Position numbers and translations under genes: made by a program. Of a stretch of 64,000 nucleotides of DNA, positions 12,116 to 24,508 are shown piece after piece (position 1 is the stretch's first letter; each line of letters opens with the position of its first letter). Origin of the DNA: Ephydatia muelleri (Eukaryota; Porifera; Demospongiae; Spongillida; Spongillidae); assembly GCA_013339895.1 (NCBI GenBank), contig JABACO010000023.1, positions 4,010,198 to 4,074,197 of the forward strand, written 5' to 3'. Below the pieces are notes generated by a model. That model had not been told where the DNA came from, made no database searches, and saw only the letters and a list, made by a program, of their open reading frames with translations.

Positions 12116-13611
12116 TACAGCCAACCGTGTTGAGTCACATGGGAGTGTAGTGCTTCTCTCAAGTTCATCCATAACTTGTATAACAAGATCTTGTATGTAA
12201 GAACGCAATGATGGATCAAGAGCTAAAAAGAAAGGTTATTTCAAAGACAATATTGCAGCAGTAAACTTAGTACCTATCAATAACATGTGTAATGAAGTTG
12301 TTGCTATTGCTTGCAATGCAGCATTCAGCCAACACAGTCTAGCTGTGTTCTGAAGACCTTTGTTAGCCTTTCTTGATATGTGTAGCAAAGAGCCAGTTTG
12401 ATCCTTGAGATTTTAAAGTAACATTACAGTTCCATTCATGCATACAGGCTAACTTGCCTCATCGATGTGGGAAGTACATGGCCTGGTGTTGTGAAAGAGC
12501 TATCATGGAAGTTTAGTTGCTAATTATAGTTCTTACCCAATACGTCTTTCTATTTGGCATGTAATTGGCTCTGTTCCAACATGCACATCTGTTGCTGATC
12601 TATGTTCTTCTGTACTACTTCTGTGTGATGCAATTATAATCACTGACGCTAATGGGACGAAGGAACCTAGCGCATAAATAATAAACTTTCTTGTACACAC
12701 AATAGAAATGTAACACTTACACTTCTATGGCAGATACTCTGATTCTCAGTGCCTAAGAATCACTGTATAGAGGACATTAAACACGTGAAATCTTGACAAA
12801 ACATTCCTGTTTGCAGAAACAATCCCAAGTAGTGTTGATATCTTGCACAGCTGTGGTAAAATAAAGTTTCTAAACTGTTATCCTGTTCAATGGTTGATTA
12901 TAACAGTGTTTTTTGATTGACAACAGATTGTGCAAGCACTCACATGCAAATGGAAGCTCAAAAACCCACTCTATCAATCACATTTATTGACATGGTTGTA
13001 GAGAAGCAGTAGCAATGACTATAGTATCCAATTAGACCTTTCAGTTTTGAAAATTTGTATGGTACAAGCGTAAGTGCCATAACTCTTGCATGAATCCTTT
13101 AAGCCACCACAATTGTCTTATGAAAACCAAGATCAAATAAGTACTCTTTACAAAAATGTGTGTACATGTACATATGTAGTATCAAGACATTCAGTTTACA
13201 GCATGTGTACAATAAATATACAGTATAATCTGCCTGGTCAGTAGAATGGCTAAGCCTTGCCTCCTCAAACTATCATGTGGCTTCATTACCCGCGGCCCAC
13301 ACTGTAATTGATTTAGATAAATATAACCAAGATGACCACCTACATGGTTTATTTCTCGATATGCCACACTTATAATTATAAACAAAACAGTCACACACGA
13401 TGGTGACATATAAACATCATCACTGCACATTTGATTACACTCGTCACAATATCAATAAATGAGCAAATATTCATATCAAATTAATTTTGCATTGGTAAGT
13501 ATCTGACGGATGGGACAAACCTTTATGTAGGCAAAATCCTTATCATACATGTATGAGAATACTCATAATGATATTCTCTTCTTTAAATTTCAGGTTTTCT
13601 TGATGCTTCAG
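12116..13611. other. No gene recognised
   Basis: AT-rich sequence without a supportable exon. It presumably includes intronic sequence of the FN3-like gene that ends at 13954. Confidence 0.35.
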
Positions 13612-13954
13612 CAACTTCTCTTTAATATATCCAACTAATCCAACACCACTTTCTTACTCTCCCTGGGGTGCTCCATTCTCTCTTGATGGCACTGACTCTC
13701 CTGATATATTCTATTACACCCTATTTACCAACATCACCATAAATGGATGTAAGAACATCTCCAGTGATCCAAACTGCACCTTCCCAAGGACATGCACCTC
13801 ATCAGTTGATTTGACTGACCCTACTCTAAACAGTACAAATGGAGAACAAAACAAGACCATCATGGATTATGGTGATCCAATTTACTTCTTTGCTGTCAAT
13901 GGAGCTGGAAATGGGAAAAACATCACCTATCATTTTATCCCACATGATGTGTAG
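13612..13954 (+). CDS. FN3-like extracellular exon
   Basis: An exon with acceptor cttcag at 13606-13611 stays open to TAG at 13954. It encodes LSYSPWGAPFSLDGTDSPD, YYTLFTNITINGCKN and YFFAVNGAGNGKNITYHF. The W/P-rich start, the Y.V.-like strands and the V.A.N..G.G turn are typical of a fibronectin type III fold. Several N-glycosylation sequons (NIT, NCT, NST, NKT) suggest an extracellular location. Upstream exons are unresolved. The stop may be genuine, or it may be read past if the exon is spliced at an internal donor toward the membrane-anchor exons at 15210. Confidence 0.5.
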
Positions 13955-15209
13955 TGCTAATTAAGCAACATATTAAATAAAGCTTTGAGTGGCAGAAATA
14001 AACAAATCCACACAAATAGGCTATATACATATTAGTATCGAGGCTATGTCTGCACCAAAAATAAGAACATTGGTTGGGAATTAGTTGTAACCATAGTTGA
14101 TCTTTGTTTTGTCAGAGCTTCTCTTCAATGTTTAGCTTCCCCCCCCCCCCTTCTCTCTCCCCCCCCCCCCCTTCTCTCTCCCCCCCCCCCCCTTGTCCTG
14201 TACATGATGTATAGTGTTTATTAAGCAATGCTGCAGTGCATAATTAAGTTAATTAAGCCTCGAAGTGGACAAAGCACCCTCTATCAGTATGGCTGTGGGC
14301 CTGCGATATAAGTCATTCAACAACAGAATATCACATTGGCATTGCCATGTTAAGTAACAATAACACTGTTGGTATTGACTAAAGTGATCAGTTTAGTCAT
14401 TTAATCTGGTGGTTTGTTTCATACATTTATGTTAAGTGAATCTTTATCAACCATTTGACTTCAAAAGCTGCAAATAAACATAATATGTGATTTTATAACT
14501 TGCTAGCTCTGACTATATTCTGCACAGTGAAATTCAAGCAAATATTGGTCATATTGTTTTCGTACAGATATTCCTGTAAAATCTCAAATAAATACGTTGA
14601 GACATACTCAGTACACAACTATCTGCCTTAAAACATTTTAAATTGTTGCTGGTACTAATATGTGAAATGATAATATATCCTCCATTTTTTGAAAATAATT
14701 TCAAGCTCCAGCAAGATTCAACTAACTGTTCCAAATGATAGCTAATAATATATTATGGCTAGTTTTAACGATACAGTTCTAGGTGTCATACTGTCACCCG
14801 TGTGTATTATATAATTATCTCATGCAAGTCCAATGAATGTGTCTGCATCTTTGCCATACTGGTTACATTTGGACTTGTGCAAGTGTGCCTTGTCAGTATT
14901 GGTTGCTCTGATGGTCAAAGGTACAGATTGTCATTCACTCAGGATATATATTAATTACATGTTACTTAGCCATATAATGTATCTAGCATTTCTAAAAAAT
15001 TATTTTTTAATAGGATCATATTGACTTGATATCTGATGGGGATGCATACTGCATAAATACATGACTTAGTTTACAGTTTCTTGGTTAAGTGTCATATATA
15101 GATTAGTAGGACTGTCCTTTTTGTTGTACTTCCACACCTAATGTTAATTATTTAATAACATTAAACATAACATACCCAATTTTCCATTCTTTACATTCTC
15201 TGAATACAG
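13955..15209. other. Intron or spacer; poly-C tract
   Basis: AT-rich, with three poly-C runs separated by ttctctc at about 14141-14194. No coding exon supported. Confidence 0.4.
14141..14194. repeat. Poly-C / TTCTCTC tandem tract
   Basis: Three blocks of 10-12 C alternate with ttctctc. Confidence 0.9.
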
Positions 15210-15435
15210 ATAAAGGTACAATTGCAAGTCCAATGGGAACAACATCAATATATATGACCCCTACCTCAAGCCATGCCCAAAGTGATATCCCAAACGGTTA
15301 GCATTGTGCTACCACATCTCGACTAGATTTAGTTTCTTTTCCCTTGTAGCTCTCTTGGCTGCAGTACTAGTTTCTGTATCCTGCATCATGATTGTAGCAA
15401 TTTTCATTGCATTGCTTGTGCTTCTAATGCTTTGA
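15210..15435 (+). CDS. Two terminal exons encoding a juxtamembrane stalk and transmembrane anchor
   Basis: Exon 15210-15296 (acceptor atacag, donor gttagc) joins exon 15350-15435 (acceptor ttgtag, stop TGA) in phase 1. The first encodes a Ser/Thr-rich stalk (KGTIASPMGTTSIYMTPTSS). The second encodes about 28 almost wholly hydrophobic residues (starting ALLAAVLVSVSCIMIV) and stops at once, giving a single-pass anchor with no cytoplasmic tail. With the FN3-like exon 1.3 kb upstream, this suggests a small type I adhesion protein, but the junction between them is not proven. Confidence 0.45.
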
Positions 15436-17404
15436 ATACAACTCCCAAACAATTGCAGGAAACCAGTAACGCCCACGTTACAGCATGTGCTTGAATACCT
15501 TTCTGATCAGCTGTACTGTAGTTTATCTGACTATACTAAATTAAAGAACTTCAGGGGAATTATCAAAATGACTTTGAAGGATTTTTATTTTGCCATATCA
15601 AAATCTACTGCACACTGCCATGCCAACTTTAAACCCTTAGGCTATTAACACCATGCCTGATGTGTGCCTTCATACATGGCCAAACTATATACAGCTTACC
15701 AGATGTCCATTTCTGAACTTAACACCCTTAAGCTACATGTAATAACACCATGCCTGATGTGTGCATATCCATAGCAACTATAGTGTTCTGTGAAACAAGC
15801 AATGTTGTTCTAAACTGGTAATGTCACTTAATATTAACCATTATTCACAAGGTCATATTTTATACTCATACATGTACAGTGTACATCTAATTAACCTGGA
15901 TACATGCACTTCTACATAAAGCAAATGTGTGCATTAAAAGCAAACGGGAAGCGGAATTCAATATGAGAAGGTAAGGGGTTAAAGATGGTATGATACACTC
16001 ACACGATAGCTTGAAACCTTGTGATTCACACACAACACATGTACACTGAAGTGACGCACAACACACACACCACACACATCAACATGCATGCAAAGCACAC
16101 ACACTACACAGACTTGCAAACACACCAACTCTGATAGGCTCTACTTGGCTTGTGCAATTTTCAATTTTCCGGCCCCCACTTCACCCAATCACACACACAT
16201 GTACACAGACATGTACATGACCACACCACAAACACACATTAGTGACAGAGGACTTACCTCTTTCCCTTCATCTCTTCCAAACACTCTCCTGTGCCCACCA
16301 AATCAAGCACCTTCTTCAAACACATTGGGACTCATGACGCACTAGCTGCCAGCCTTGATGCTGATGGCCGTCACCAAGGCAATGTTGAGATGTTCTGTCC
16401 ACATACTGGGGGCTGGGTTAAGGAAAAATGGGAGCTTGAATATTTCTCCGGGATAGTGCTACTATTTCATGTGTGCATTATAGTGTCCTTGTGGTACTAA
16501 AGGGCACACATAGTGATGGAAGCAGTACATTTGTGGTAAAGAATTGCGTTTTACAGTTGCAGAAAGATTGATTAGTGTGACTCTTGAATACGTGGGTCTT
16601 GATTTCAGGCGTACCATAACGCAACACACACACACAAACACACAAATATATGTGAATCTCCACCCACACCCACCACTCCATCCTCACTGCATTGAGGTGG
16701 AAGAGCTTCAAATGCACAGTTACTTTGAACTAATTCAATGCAGAGTTGTGTTGATCAATTATTCAGGTATGGATTAACCATTGTGTGTATGGTGAATGGT
16801 GCAGAGTGCTGTGGCAAAAGGGCATGCTGTTGTGTATTTAAACCATCGATTTGATGTGTAAAAGGCACAAGTACCACTGCTGTTAAATGGTTGGTATAAA
16901 TTTTTAGAACGGGTTATACAAATCACAGAGTAGCCTGGGCGTACGGTGGCCCGGGAGGTCGCGCGACTACGGTGGCCCTGGAGGTCGCGCGACCAAACAT
17001 TGTACGACAAGCGGTTTTTTGATTGAACAATATAGCGACGGTCCGATTCCGTGTTCGAGCAATGGAGCAGCGGTCCGATCCTGCGATCGATCCCATTCCG
17101 CGATCAAACGATCATTCACTTCCGCTACCGTGCATTGATTTATTTTGGGGATCAAACAACGGTCTATATTTGGGATCGAACAACGGTCTATTTTTGAGAT
17201 CGAACAGCGGACCGTTTCTCCGACCGACCAAGCCAAACGTACTATGGGATATATAGGTGGTACCTTGCATGACGTCACGTAATTTTATACTACATGTATT
17301 CGATAGTAGAGCAGTATGGTTCACAGAGACGACCCAATAGTCGACCGTAGTTTGGCATATCACTATCAGGTAACGATGCATATACATGCACATGCAGGGC
17401 TAAT
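15436..17404. other. Spacer with short repeats
   Basis: CA-rich stretches (16040-16240, 16625-16660). At 17141-17222 there are three imperfect copies of a ~27-bp unit containing gatcgaacaacggtctat. The segment 16291-16440 could be coding but has no recognisable domain. Confidence 0.4.
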
Positions 17405-17898
17405 AGTGCGATACTGGGGCAGCAGAAGACAATCCTGGTCATACTCGGCTAATGCACCACGTGGTTGTTGGGTTAGTGTGTATGCTGGCTACACTGGCGC
17501 AGTAGCAGTAAACTATAACGGCATCGCTATACCTTCAGGCTAACATGGCTCAAGAAAAGGCTCGCTGCGCTGGGACTTTAACGGCGCAACGTTGTGGAAA
17601 CACGCCTTACACTTGTACATCAGGCCATTAAGGTCAGTACTTTTTGCCGGGCTATGCAAATACAGAGTGGCGTGACGTCTCCACGTGGGGGGCATAGAAT
17701 GAACTTCAAACGTCCAACTGCTGCCTCGGATACCGGGCAATGTGGAGATTGCTACAATTGAAGTACCGGTACACCATTAAAAGGTAGCCTCATCTTTGGG
17801 TGAGGTACACGTGATCCTCCTTGACATACATCACTCATCTAGATCCACTGTGATGATGCTACTGGCAGTAATGGATCCTATTGCTTCACGACAACGTG
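17405..17898 (+). repeat. Left arm of long inverted repeat
   Basis: This arm of about 494 bp is the reverse complement of 19432-19913. The two arms encode the same 60-residue open segment (MPGIRGSSWTFEVHSMPPTW...), differing mainly by an insertion of about 10 bp in this arm. The inner end carries the start of the integrase-like coding sequence (VILLDIHHSS ... DPIAS). Outside 17405 the similarity stops. Confidence 0.85.
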
Positions 17899-18560
17899 AC
17901 TATCGGAGTATGCACAGATCCTGTTGAGGACGATTGTCGGTGACGCGGGGACCTCTCGTTGCTGGCTGATGCAGACGAATGAGTCTGAGACGATGATCGT
18001 TCGACTCGCGCAGAGCCCGCAAGTGTCTTTTTAGGGCTGCACGCAATTGGTCCTGGAACACAGTATCATTAACTAGAGAATCCTCCTTCGACATCTTGCA
18101 TGCAGTGCGGAAACAATTTCAATTTAAATATTATAAAATCATTTTTAGATTACAATTACAATCTCATACTAGTATACATATTTTACACAACTGTTAAATC
18201 ATGTTGTTAAATGTCTCCACCCAGCGCATCATATGTTACAGAGAACCAGGTGTGTTGTTCCTCCTAGCCATTTGCTTCATCATCATGATAACGAGAGTGT
18301 GAAGGACACAGCATACGATAGTTGCCATGAAAAGTTTATTTCTTTTTGTCCGGCGGGATGCTCCAGATGAAGTGTTCGATTTGCTGCGCCCAAGAGGACA
18401 CAAACCACTGCTTAAGACTGACATATCAACACAATAAATTACCTCCTCAGTTGAGGACGGATTTTGGTTTTACCATGCAAACACACAAAACACACCAGTT
18501 CAAATGCTCATACCACACAAACACTGCAATACAGCCACACACAGTCAACAACACACAGAT

Positions 18561-18602
<42 letters not shown>

Positions 18603-18791
18603 CAAAGGTGTGACCACAAAAAGACAATCAAACACCTAGGTGGGGGAAGGATGAGTTGTTTTAGCACTTGATAGGAATATCTAGGTTGACACAAGCAGCC
18701 AGCATACAAAACACACCAGTTTAAATGCTCATACCACACAAACACTGCAATACAGCCACACAAATACAGTCAACAACACACAGATGCGAGG

Positions 18792-18825
<34 letters not shown>

Positions 18826-19105
18826 CTGTACAGTCAAAGGTGTGACCACAAAAGACAATCAAACACCTAGGTGGGGGAAGGGTTAGTTGTTTTAGCACTG
18901 CACAAAGCAGCACACAAACACACAAGCACATATACACACACAGCACATATCACCTAAAAACACAGCACATATGACAACACAAAACACACACAGAAATACA
19001 CAGCACATGTCACACACAAACCACACAGTATATATAAAATACAAAACACAAACACTGAATACTCAAACACATCCTGCATAGATGCTACCAAGGCATGTGA
19101 CATAC
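17899..19105. other. Spacer between inverted-repeat arms
   Basis: It holds CA tracts (18562-18600, 18793-18821) within a local direct duplication: about 18478-18640 is repeated at about 18705-18890, sharing acaaacactgcaatacagcc and caatcaaacacctaggtggg. No intact gene. Confidence 0.6.
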
Positions 19106-19560
19106 CTTCCAATTTTACTACTGCATCCTAATAGAACTTGACCACAACATCAGGGTCATTGTTAGTGGCAGTCAGCTCCAACCAAATGATCTTCCGTGAA
19201 AATCTGGAGGAACACCGTGAAAATTATGAAACAAGATACAGAGACTACTTACCCATCAATACAAACATGAATGGGGAAGCCAAACGGTTTGAGCTTGTCA
19301 TACCCATCGATGTGCCAACACCAGTTTGGACCCTGAAATGAAACACTAAGTTCAAGGTATAGGTAGCTGCACACATGGGGCTGGTCGCTTGCCATGTTCA
19401 GATATGTTCTCCTTGTAAGTCGTTTAACTTTACGTAGTCGTGAAGCAATAGGATCCATTACTGCCAGTAGCATCATCACAGTGGATCTAGATGAGTGATG
19501 TATGTCAAGGAGGATCACGTGTACCTCACCCAAAGATGAGGCTACCTTTTAATGGTGTAC
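19106..19560 (-). pseudogene. Decayed integrase-core (rve-like) transposon gene
   Basis: Three exon-like pieces join in phase on the minus strand. The piece ending at 19393 (within the right arm) encodes DPIASRLRKVKRLTRRTY and uses a GC donor (gcaagc). Exon 19332-19253 encodes GPNWCWHIDGYDKLKPFGF, and exon 19203-19106 encodes FSRKIIWLELTATNNDPDVV. The (G)PN..WH.DG..KL motif followed by FSR and TNNDP is characteristic of the rve-type integrase core found in a widespread animal transposon family. An in-frame TAG at 19130-19128 and absence of the downstream domain mark it as non-functional. Confidence 0.6.
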
Positions 19561-19913
19561 CGGTACTTCAATTGTAGCAATCTCCACATTGCCCGGTATC
19601 CGAGGCAGCAGTTGGACGTTTGAAGTTCATTCTATGCCCCCCACGTGGAGACGTCACGCCACTCTGTATTTGCATAGCCCGGCAAAAAGTACTGACCTTA
19701 ATGGCCTGATGTACAAGTGTAAGGCGTGTTTCCACAACGTTGCGCCGTTAAAGTCCCAGCGCAGCGAGCCTCCATGTTAGCCTGAAGGTATAGCGATGCC
19801 GTTAATTTACTGCTACTGCGCCAGTGTAGCCAGCATACACACTAACCCAACAACCACGTGGTGCATTAGCCGAGTATGACCAGGATTGTCTTCTGCTGCC
19901 CCAGTATCGCACT
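19432..19913 (-). repeat. Right arm of long inverted repeat
   Basis: Reverse complement of 17405-17898. Its outer edge coincides exactly with the start of the LTR at 19913. Confidence 0.85.
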
Positions 19914-20084
19914 GTAACAAGTATTGTATTACCAGTAAAAGGGTCTTACACGAGACTGACTGACACATACATAAAGACATACAGGGTATTATATAGTCTC
20001 AGAAAGTTCTAGAATGTTCTAGCAGGCTTCTTCTTGCATGACTGGCAATTAGCAGTAGATGTGTTAATAATGACCTCTGTTACA
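19913..20084 (-). repeat. Complete 3' LTR (172 bp)
   Basis: Terminal TGTAACA...TGTTACA inverted ends, preceded on the minus strand by a purine-rich tract (20085-20099). Confidence 0.75.
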
Positions 20085-20196
20085 TAATTCCCCCCTCCAA
20101 GCCTTGCGTCCCTGCAAGGTTAATGGCCATTATCTCTGTATCTCAATGGTGGTTGTCTGTTTCTGGGAGGATTCCTTCTCAGTAGCTCTGGTGGTG

Positions 20197-21435
20197 CTAG
20201 ATCAGGTGCAGCATCTTGTAAGTTGTTGCTGGTGCTATTAACGGCAGTGAACTACGCGTTGTGTTTAGCGACAGCGTATTCCTAACACAGTCAATTACTG
20301 CCCCATATTGCGTAAGAAAGTCCACCCCCAGCAAGCAGTCAACGGTAAGTTTTCGAACAACTACAAATGAGTGCGTATTAACGAAATCACCAATGGTAAT
20401 CGAAATATTAACACGGCCTATGACATCTAGTGGACTGCCATTCGCTCCGACGGTGAGTAGCGTAGTTTTGTCAATTTCTGAACGACTGCTGGAAGGTAAA
20501 ATGTCGAGAGTAACCACAGAGACCGCGGCGCCCGAGTCTACCAAAAAATCAATTGGTCTCTCCCCCAATAACCCGCGCACGCGAAGCGTAGTGTGATCTA
20601 CTCCACATACCTTAACTGGGTCTTCCTCTTCTGAATCGCCGCGATAGGGTCCTTGACGGCGTGGTCGCTCCGAATTTCGGGGCTCACTAGTTGGGCAGTT
20701 GCGGCTGATGTGTCCCAGTTTATGGCACGTAAAGCACCGTCGGCGATCGCGACGTTGTGCCTCGTCCGTCTTTCTTCGCTCAGCCAAACCAGACTCCAAA
20801 CTCTGCAAACGAATCAGCATCTCGCTCATCAGCTTTTGAAGCTCGCGCGGGTCTTCACACTTCTCTGCAGCTGGAGGCGTCGTTTTCGTACGAACCACTT
20901 GCACAGGTGTTTCGTGCTTCTCACTCCCTTGAAATGCAAGGGCGCGCTCGACGGCCAACGCCTCCTTCAGTGCATCCTCCGGTTTGTTCGGGGTCCCCTT
21001 TAGCAAGATGTGTCTGGTGATCTCCGGACGAAAACCGCCGAGGAACCCCTGCAGCAGAACGGCAGACTTTGTTGTATCCTCGTTGGGGTAGGCCTCTTTA
21101 AACAACCTCGTTAGATCTATCTCGTAGTCCCTAACTGACTCGTAGGCGCCTTGCTTGCGCTCCGAGAACGCCTTAGCGGAGGTCAACGAGTCCCGCGTTA
21201 TGCCTGCTCTGTCACTCAAAGCTTGTTTCAGCTTCGTCAGAGTTTCTTTCTCCTCCGCGCTGAGGGAAATGAATATTTCCACCAGTTTCCCACGAAGTAG
21301 TGCAGGGAGCATAAGGAGCTTCTTCTCATCATCCCATTTACTGGCAGCCGCAACCAAATGGAACCTGGTCCAAGAACGTTCAAAATCATCGGTAGTAATT
21401 TCCGGGAGAGGTAGGCTTGACGTCGAGGTTGCCAT
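20197..21435 (-). CDS. Gag-protease polyprotein of LTR element
   Basis: A 412-aa reading frame; the start chosen is the ATG at 21435, just after the primer binding site. The N-terminal half is a Ty3-like capsid region (WDDEKKLLMLPALLRGKL, ALSDRAGI, YESVRDYEIDLTRLFKEAYP). A CCHC zinc knuckle follows (CFTCHKLGHISRNCP), then a retropepsin-like aspartic protease with FLVDSGAAVSVV and a second hydrophobic block (TVDCLLGVDFL). The stop follows directly after the protease. Gag packages element RNA and the protease processes the polyprotein. The frame is intact. Confidence 0.8.
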   Translation of the reverse strand: MATSTSSLPLPEITTDDFERSWTRFHLVAAASKWDDEKKLLMLPALLRGKLVEIFISLSAEEKETLTKLKQALSDRAGITRDSLTSAKAFSERKQGAYESVRDYEIDLTRLFKEAYPNEDTTKSAVLLQGFLGGFRPEITRHILLKGTPNKPEDALKEALAVERALAFQGSEKHETPVQVVRTKTTPPAAEKCEDPRELQKLMSEMLIRLQSLESGLAERRKTDEAQRRDRRRCFTCHKLGHISRNCPTSEPRNSERPRRQGPYRGDSEEEDPVKVCGVDHTTLRVRGLLGERPIDFLVDSGAAVSVVTLDILPSSSRSEIDKTTLLTVGANGSPLDVIGRVNISITIGDFVNTHSFVVVRKLTVDCLLGVDFLTQYGAVIDCVRNTLSLNTTRSSLPLIAPATTYKMLHLI

Positions 21436-21457
21436 CCTATCCCACCGCTGCCACCAA

Positions 21458-21550
21458 TGTAACAAGTATTGTATTACCAGTAAAAGGGTCTTACACGAGA
21501 CTGACTGACACATACATAAAGACATACAGGGTATTATATAGTCTCAGAAA
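21458..21550 (-). repeat. Truncated 5' LTR
   Basis: 93 bp identical to the corresponding part of the left LTR. Similarity stops after gtctcagaaa, leaving about 79 bp missing. Confidence 0.75.
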
Positions 21551-21551
21551 A

Positions 21552-21640
21552 TCTGACTGCAGTCCATGACCCTCTACAGCCATGTCTCCACGAGTCCCAT
21601 GGTTTTAGAGGTCACAGGACTGCAGTCGGGTTAGCAACTG
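21552..21640. repeat. Small hairpin element
   Basis: Near-complementary arms (gactgcagtccatgaccctc and gaggtcacaggactgcagtc) around a loop of about 46 bp. This is a foldback or MITE-like shape immediately adjoining the truncated LTR. Confidence 0.55.
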
Positions 21641-24508
21641 TACTGGTTTGAGACATCGGTGTAAGCTGTCCTTTTTGCTGAAAAGGTAATGCAACCTGTA
21701 TAAACACTTACGTCATGGTGGGTCTGGGTACGAGACTACCTTAGTAAGTGTATCGTACATATGGAATAGCCGCAAAGGAACGTTGTGCCTCGAGAAACTA
21801 ATAATAGCTGATTTGGTAGATATTATTTCGGTTTGTAAATGGAGACTTGTGACGAACTAGCGCCTACCTCTGGCGTAGCAGAAGCGGGCAAGTGGAGGCA
21901 TTTGGCCCCCGATGCCGGGGCCCGGCAAAATGCAGCATAATTATGTAAGCATCAACCTTTTGTACGGCAGAATAGTCCTAATACCCCACTTAGAACCTTC
22001 CGGCCTCTAAATTACGTTCGGATGCATGGGAAAAGACCTGATGAAGTGATGGCATGGTACCCTGCATGGCATGTGCATGGTAGACCCTTGCATGGTTTGC
22101 CAACTGCCTTGACACCTAAGATCCATCTTTGTCCAGCTATTGCAGCTGCAGAGCCAGGAGCAGTGGTCAACCAAGCAGCCGGTGGAGCATCTAAAGTATG
22201 CCCTATAGCCATATTTACACACCTGTAGCCATCGAGTCCTCTGCATTTGATACAGAGACTTTAAAATTCGTAAAATAAGTGGTTATCGCTTTAGATTGAC
22301 CATTCCTTCTCAAAAGGCTCTCAGTTGCTGTGCAACAAGGAACTGCTGCCCACCCTCGATGGAAGACTTTTTTTTGCGCAGTTATGTCCGTGGATGTTTG
22401 TGAGTTTGTGTAATTGTGTTTCTATTTTGTTATCACACGTGTACACGTGTGCGCTTGTTTGTTTTCCTTAATTGGGTTTTGGTAGAGCCGGCCGGTCTGT
22501 TTATTATTTATATATTGACACTGTGATCAAAATTTGTGATAACAGGCGTAGCGCTGTAATGACCATAATTGTGCAAGTCATCACCTATGTTACCGTTAAA
22601 TACATGTACAATCGTACAAACCCACAAAAAAGGGTAGGGGAGATTGATCGGGCTTGTAGTTTCTAAACTTCAAGCTACATGTAATATAATGGTGTGACGT
22701 TACATGTACGAGTGTACTGTCCTGTGTATGTATTCTGGCTGGCGCAACAAAGCGAGATTTGCATGATAGTACAACTTCGGTCTAATGTTGTTTACATAAT
22801 AAAGTGTAATCGATATCAGTTCCGTTGTGTAACACGGAAATTGTGTTTCGTTTGGGAATCGTGCCACACATCCCTCGTCAGAATATCACTGACACCAACA
22901 AAGACTCCAGCAGGGGTGCCGAGAGCCGGCACGGGCCCTGCATGGGGCACACGTGATACCGCCGAACTCCGCCCTTTTTTTTGTAACAGGGCTTCTAGTT
23001 TTATAATTATTTTTCATTGCGGTAGATGACCACTAATTGCCCCGGGCCCCGGGGCCCTGTACCCTCCTCTCGTCACCACTGGACACCATAACATTGACTG
23101 TGTCGTTTAATCATACGGTTTGAGATAGCCCAGGAAAGAGTGGAAGCAAATGCAAGGGGCGGCTGTGGACGTACTTTGAACTTAAAAAGTAGTTCCAACA
23201 ACGCGTTGGAACTTGGTAATTGGTAACGTACGGTGGCTTAATTTGCGCGCGCAGCGATAATATATCGGACGAGTTAGAAAATAGGCTCGTGGTTTGTTTT
23301 TTATAAGGATGGGGAGCTGGTGTGGGCGCTTTTTTGGTAAATGTATGCACACTATACAGAAATCTGCCGATTTTCTTGAACTGTTTAAGTCTAATTTGCA
23401 AGAAGAATAAAAGATTGCACGTCATTGCACGTCATAATGCATAGACAGTTAAAAGCGAACATGCTGCATGAGCCAGCATAGCCCTTTCATCAATGTTAGT
23501 CCTAGCTGACAGTTCAAACTTTTCAACACTTCACAATAGTAATGTGATGATTGTATTGATAATTCTCTCACAAAGACTTCTCCATACCTTAATAATTATG
23601 GGGATTATTTCTTAACTGAGATATTCATATTATTGATAATAATATTATACAAGTACACCTTCAATCACTAAGCTTAGAAAATGAATAAATTAAAAATGAT
23701 AAACCTACAACAATAATGATTTAAGTCTGAAGTTCAGGATGAGACAATGGGCAACCCTGTATTTATTGCACACAGGCTAGTTTAACTATCAACACAATCA
23801 TAAGTGAAGGGGAGGGAGCAACGAGAACAGTTCATAAGACAGGCAAAGCATTATTTTCATTTGAATGATGACTGAGGACAGTTGTATCAAAGGCAACAGG
23901 TGTAAATGTATGGCACTACACATGTGAGATGAGGGAGTTGTACTTACAGATGGGAAGGGAAAATTTTCTACACAAGTTGCATTCCAAATACAACTGATCA
24001 TACCCAAGCCAAGATTTTGATAGCAGTGGCAGTAATTTAGAACCTATCCAGAAAAAAAGAAATGTCAAGCCAGCAACCTGGAGACCCTTATTTGGAATTC
24101 CCAATGAGATGGGTGGGTGACCTTTGTGCTGCTTTCATCTCGTCAAATTGTTTAAGAGGTTGGTGTTGTTGATTTACAAGTTGGGGCTCTTCATCTGTTG
24201 GGCTTGATGGCAAGTTTCTCAGTGTAACTTGCCCAGTGATCAAGCACATTGTTGCCACATATGTAATTGACCAACCATGGAGGTTAGTGTACTTATATAC
24301 CTTATGTTAGGCCACGCGACACAAATCCTATCTATGGTATCTCTGAAGAGCCAGCCAAACCACATGGCCTTGCAAAGCCTGTTTGTCAAGCGTGTTTTTA
24401 TTGGAGTTCATTTGTTTGTCCTTTTACCTCTCCAGGCTGATTTGGTTCAGTGGACAATATCACATAGTGAACAGGCTGCTGTTCAGCTCCTAGTCAACAT
24501 GACCTATC
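21641..24508. other. Intergenic; no gene recognised
   Basis: Mixed-composition DNA. 24240-24508 is open in one frame and may contain an upstream piece of the HYDIN-like fragment, but it has no clear domain. Confidence 0.35.

Larger units (their letters stand above)
19913..21550 (-). mobile_element. Short gag-protease LTR retrotransposon
   Basis: On the minus strand the order is: partial 5' LTR (21550-21458), tRNA-type primer binding site starting tggtggcagcggtggga, gag-protease gene, purine tract (ggaggggggaatta) and 3' LTR (20084-19913). The LTR begins TGTAACA and ends TGTTACA. The 93 bp shared by both LTRs look identical, so the insertion is young. Only 112 bp separate the protease stop from the LTR, so there is no room for reverse transcriptase, RNase H or integrase. 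It must be mobilised in trans. Confidence 0.75.
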
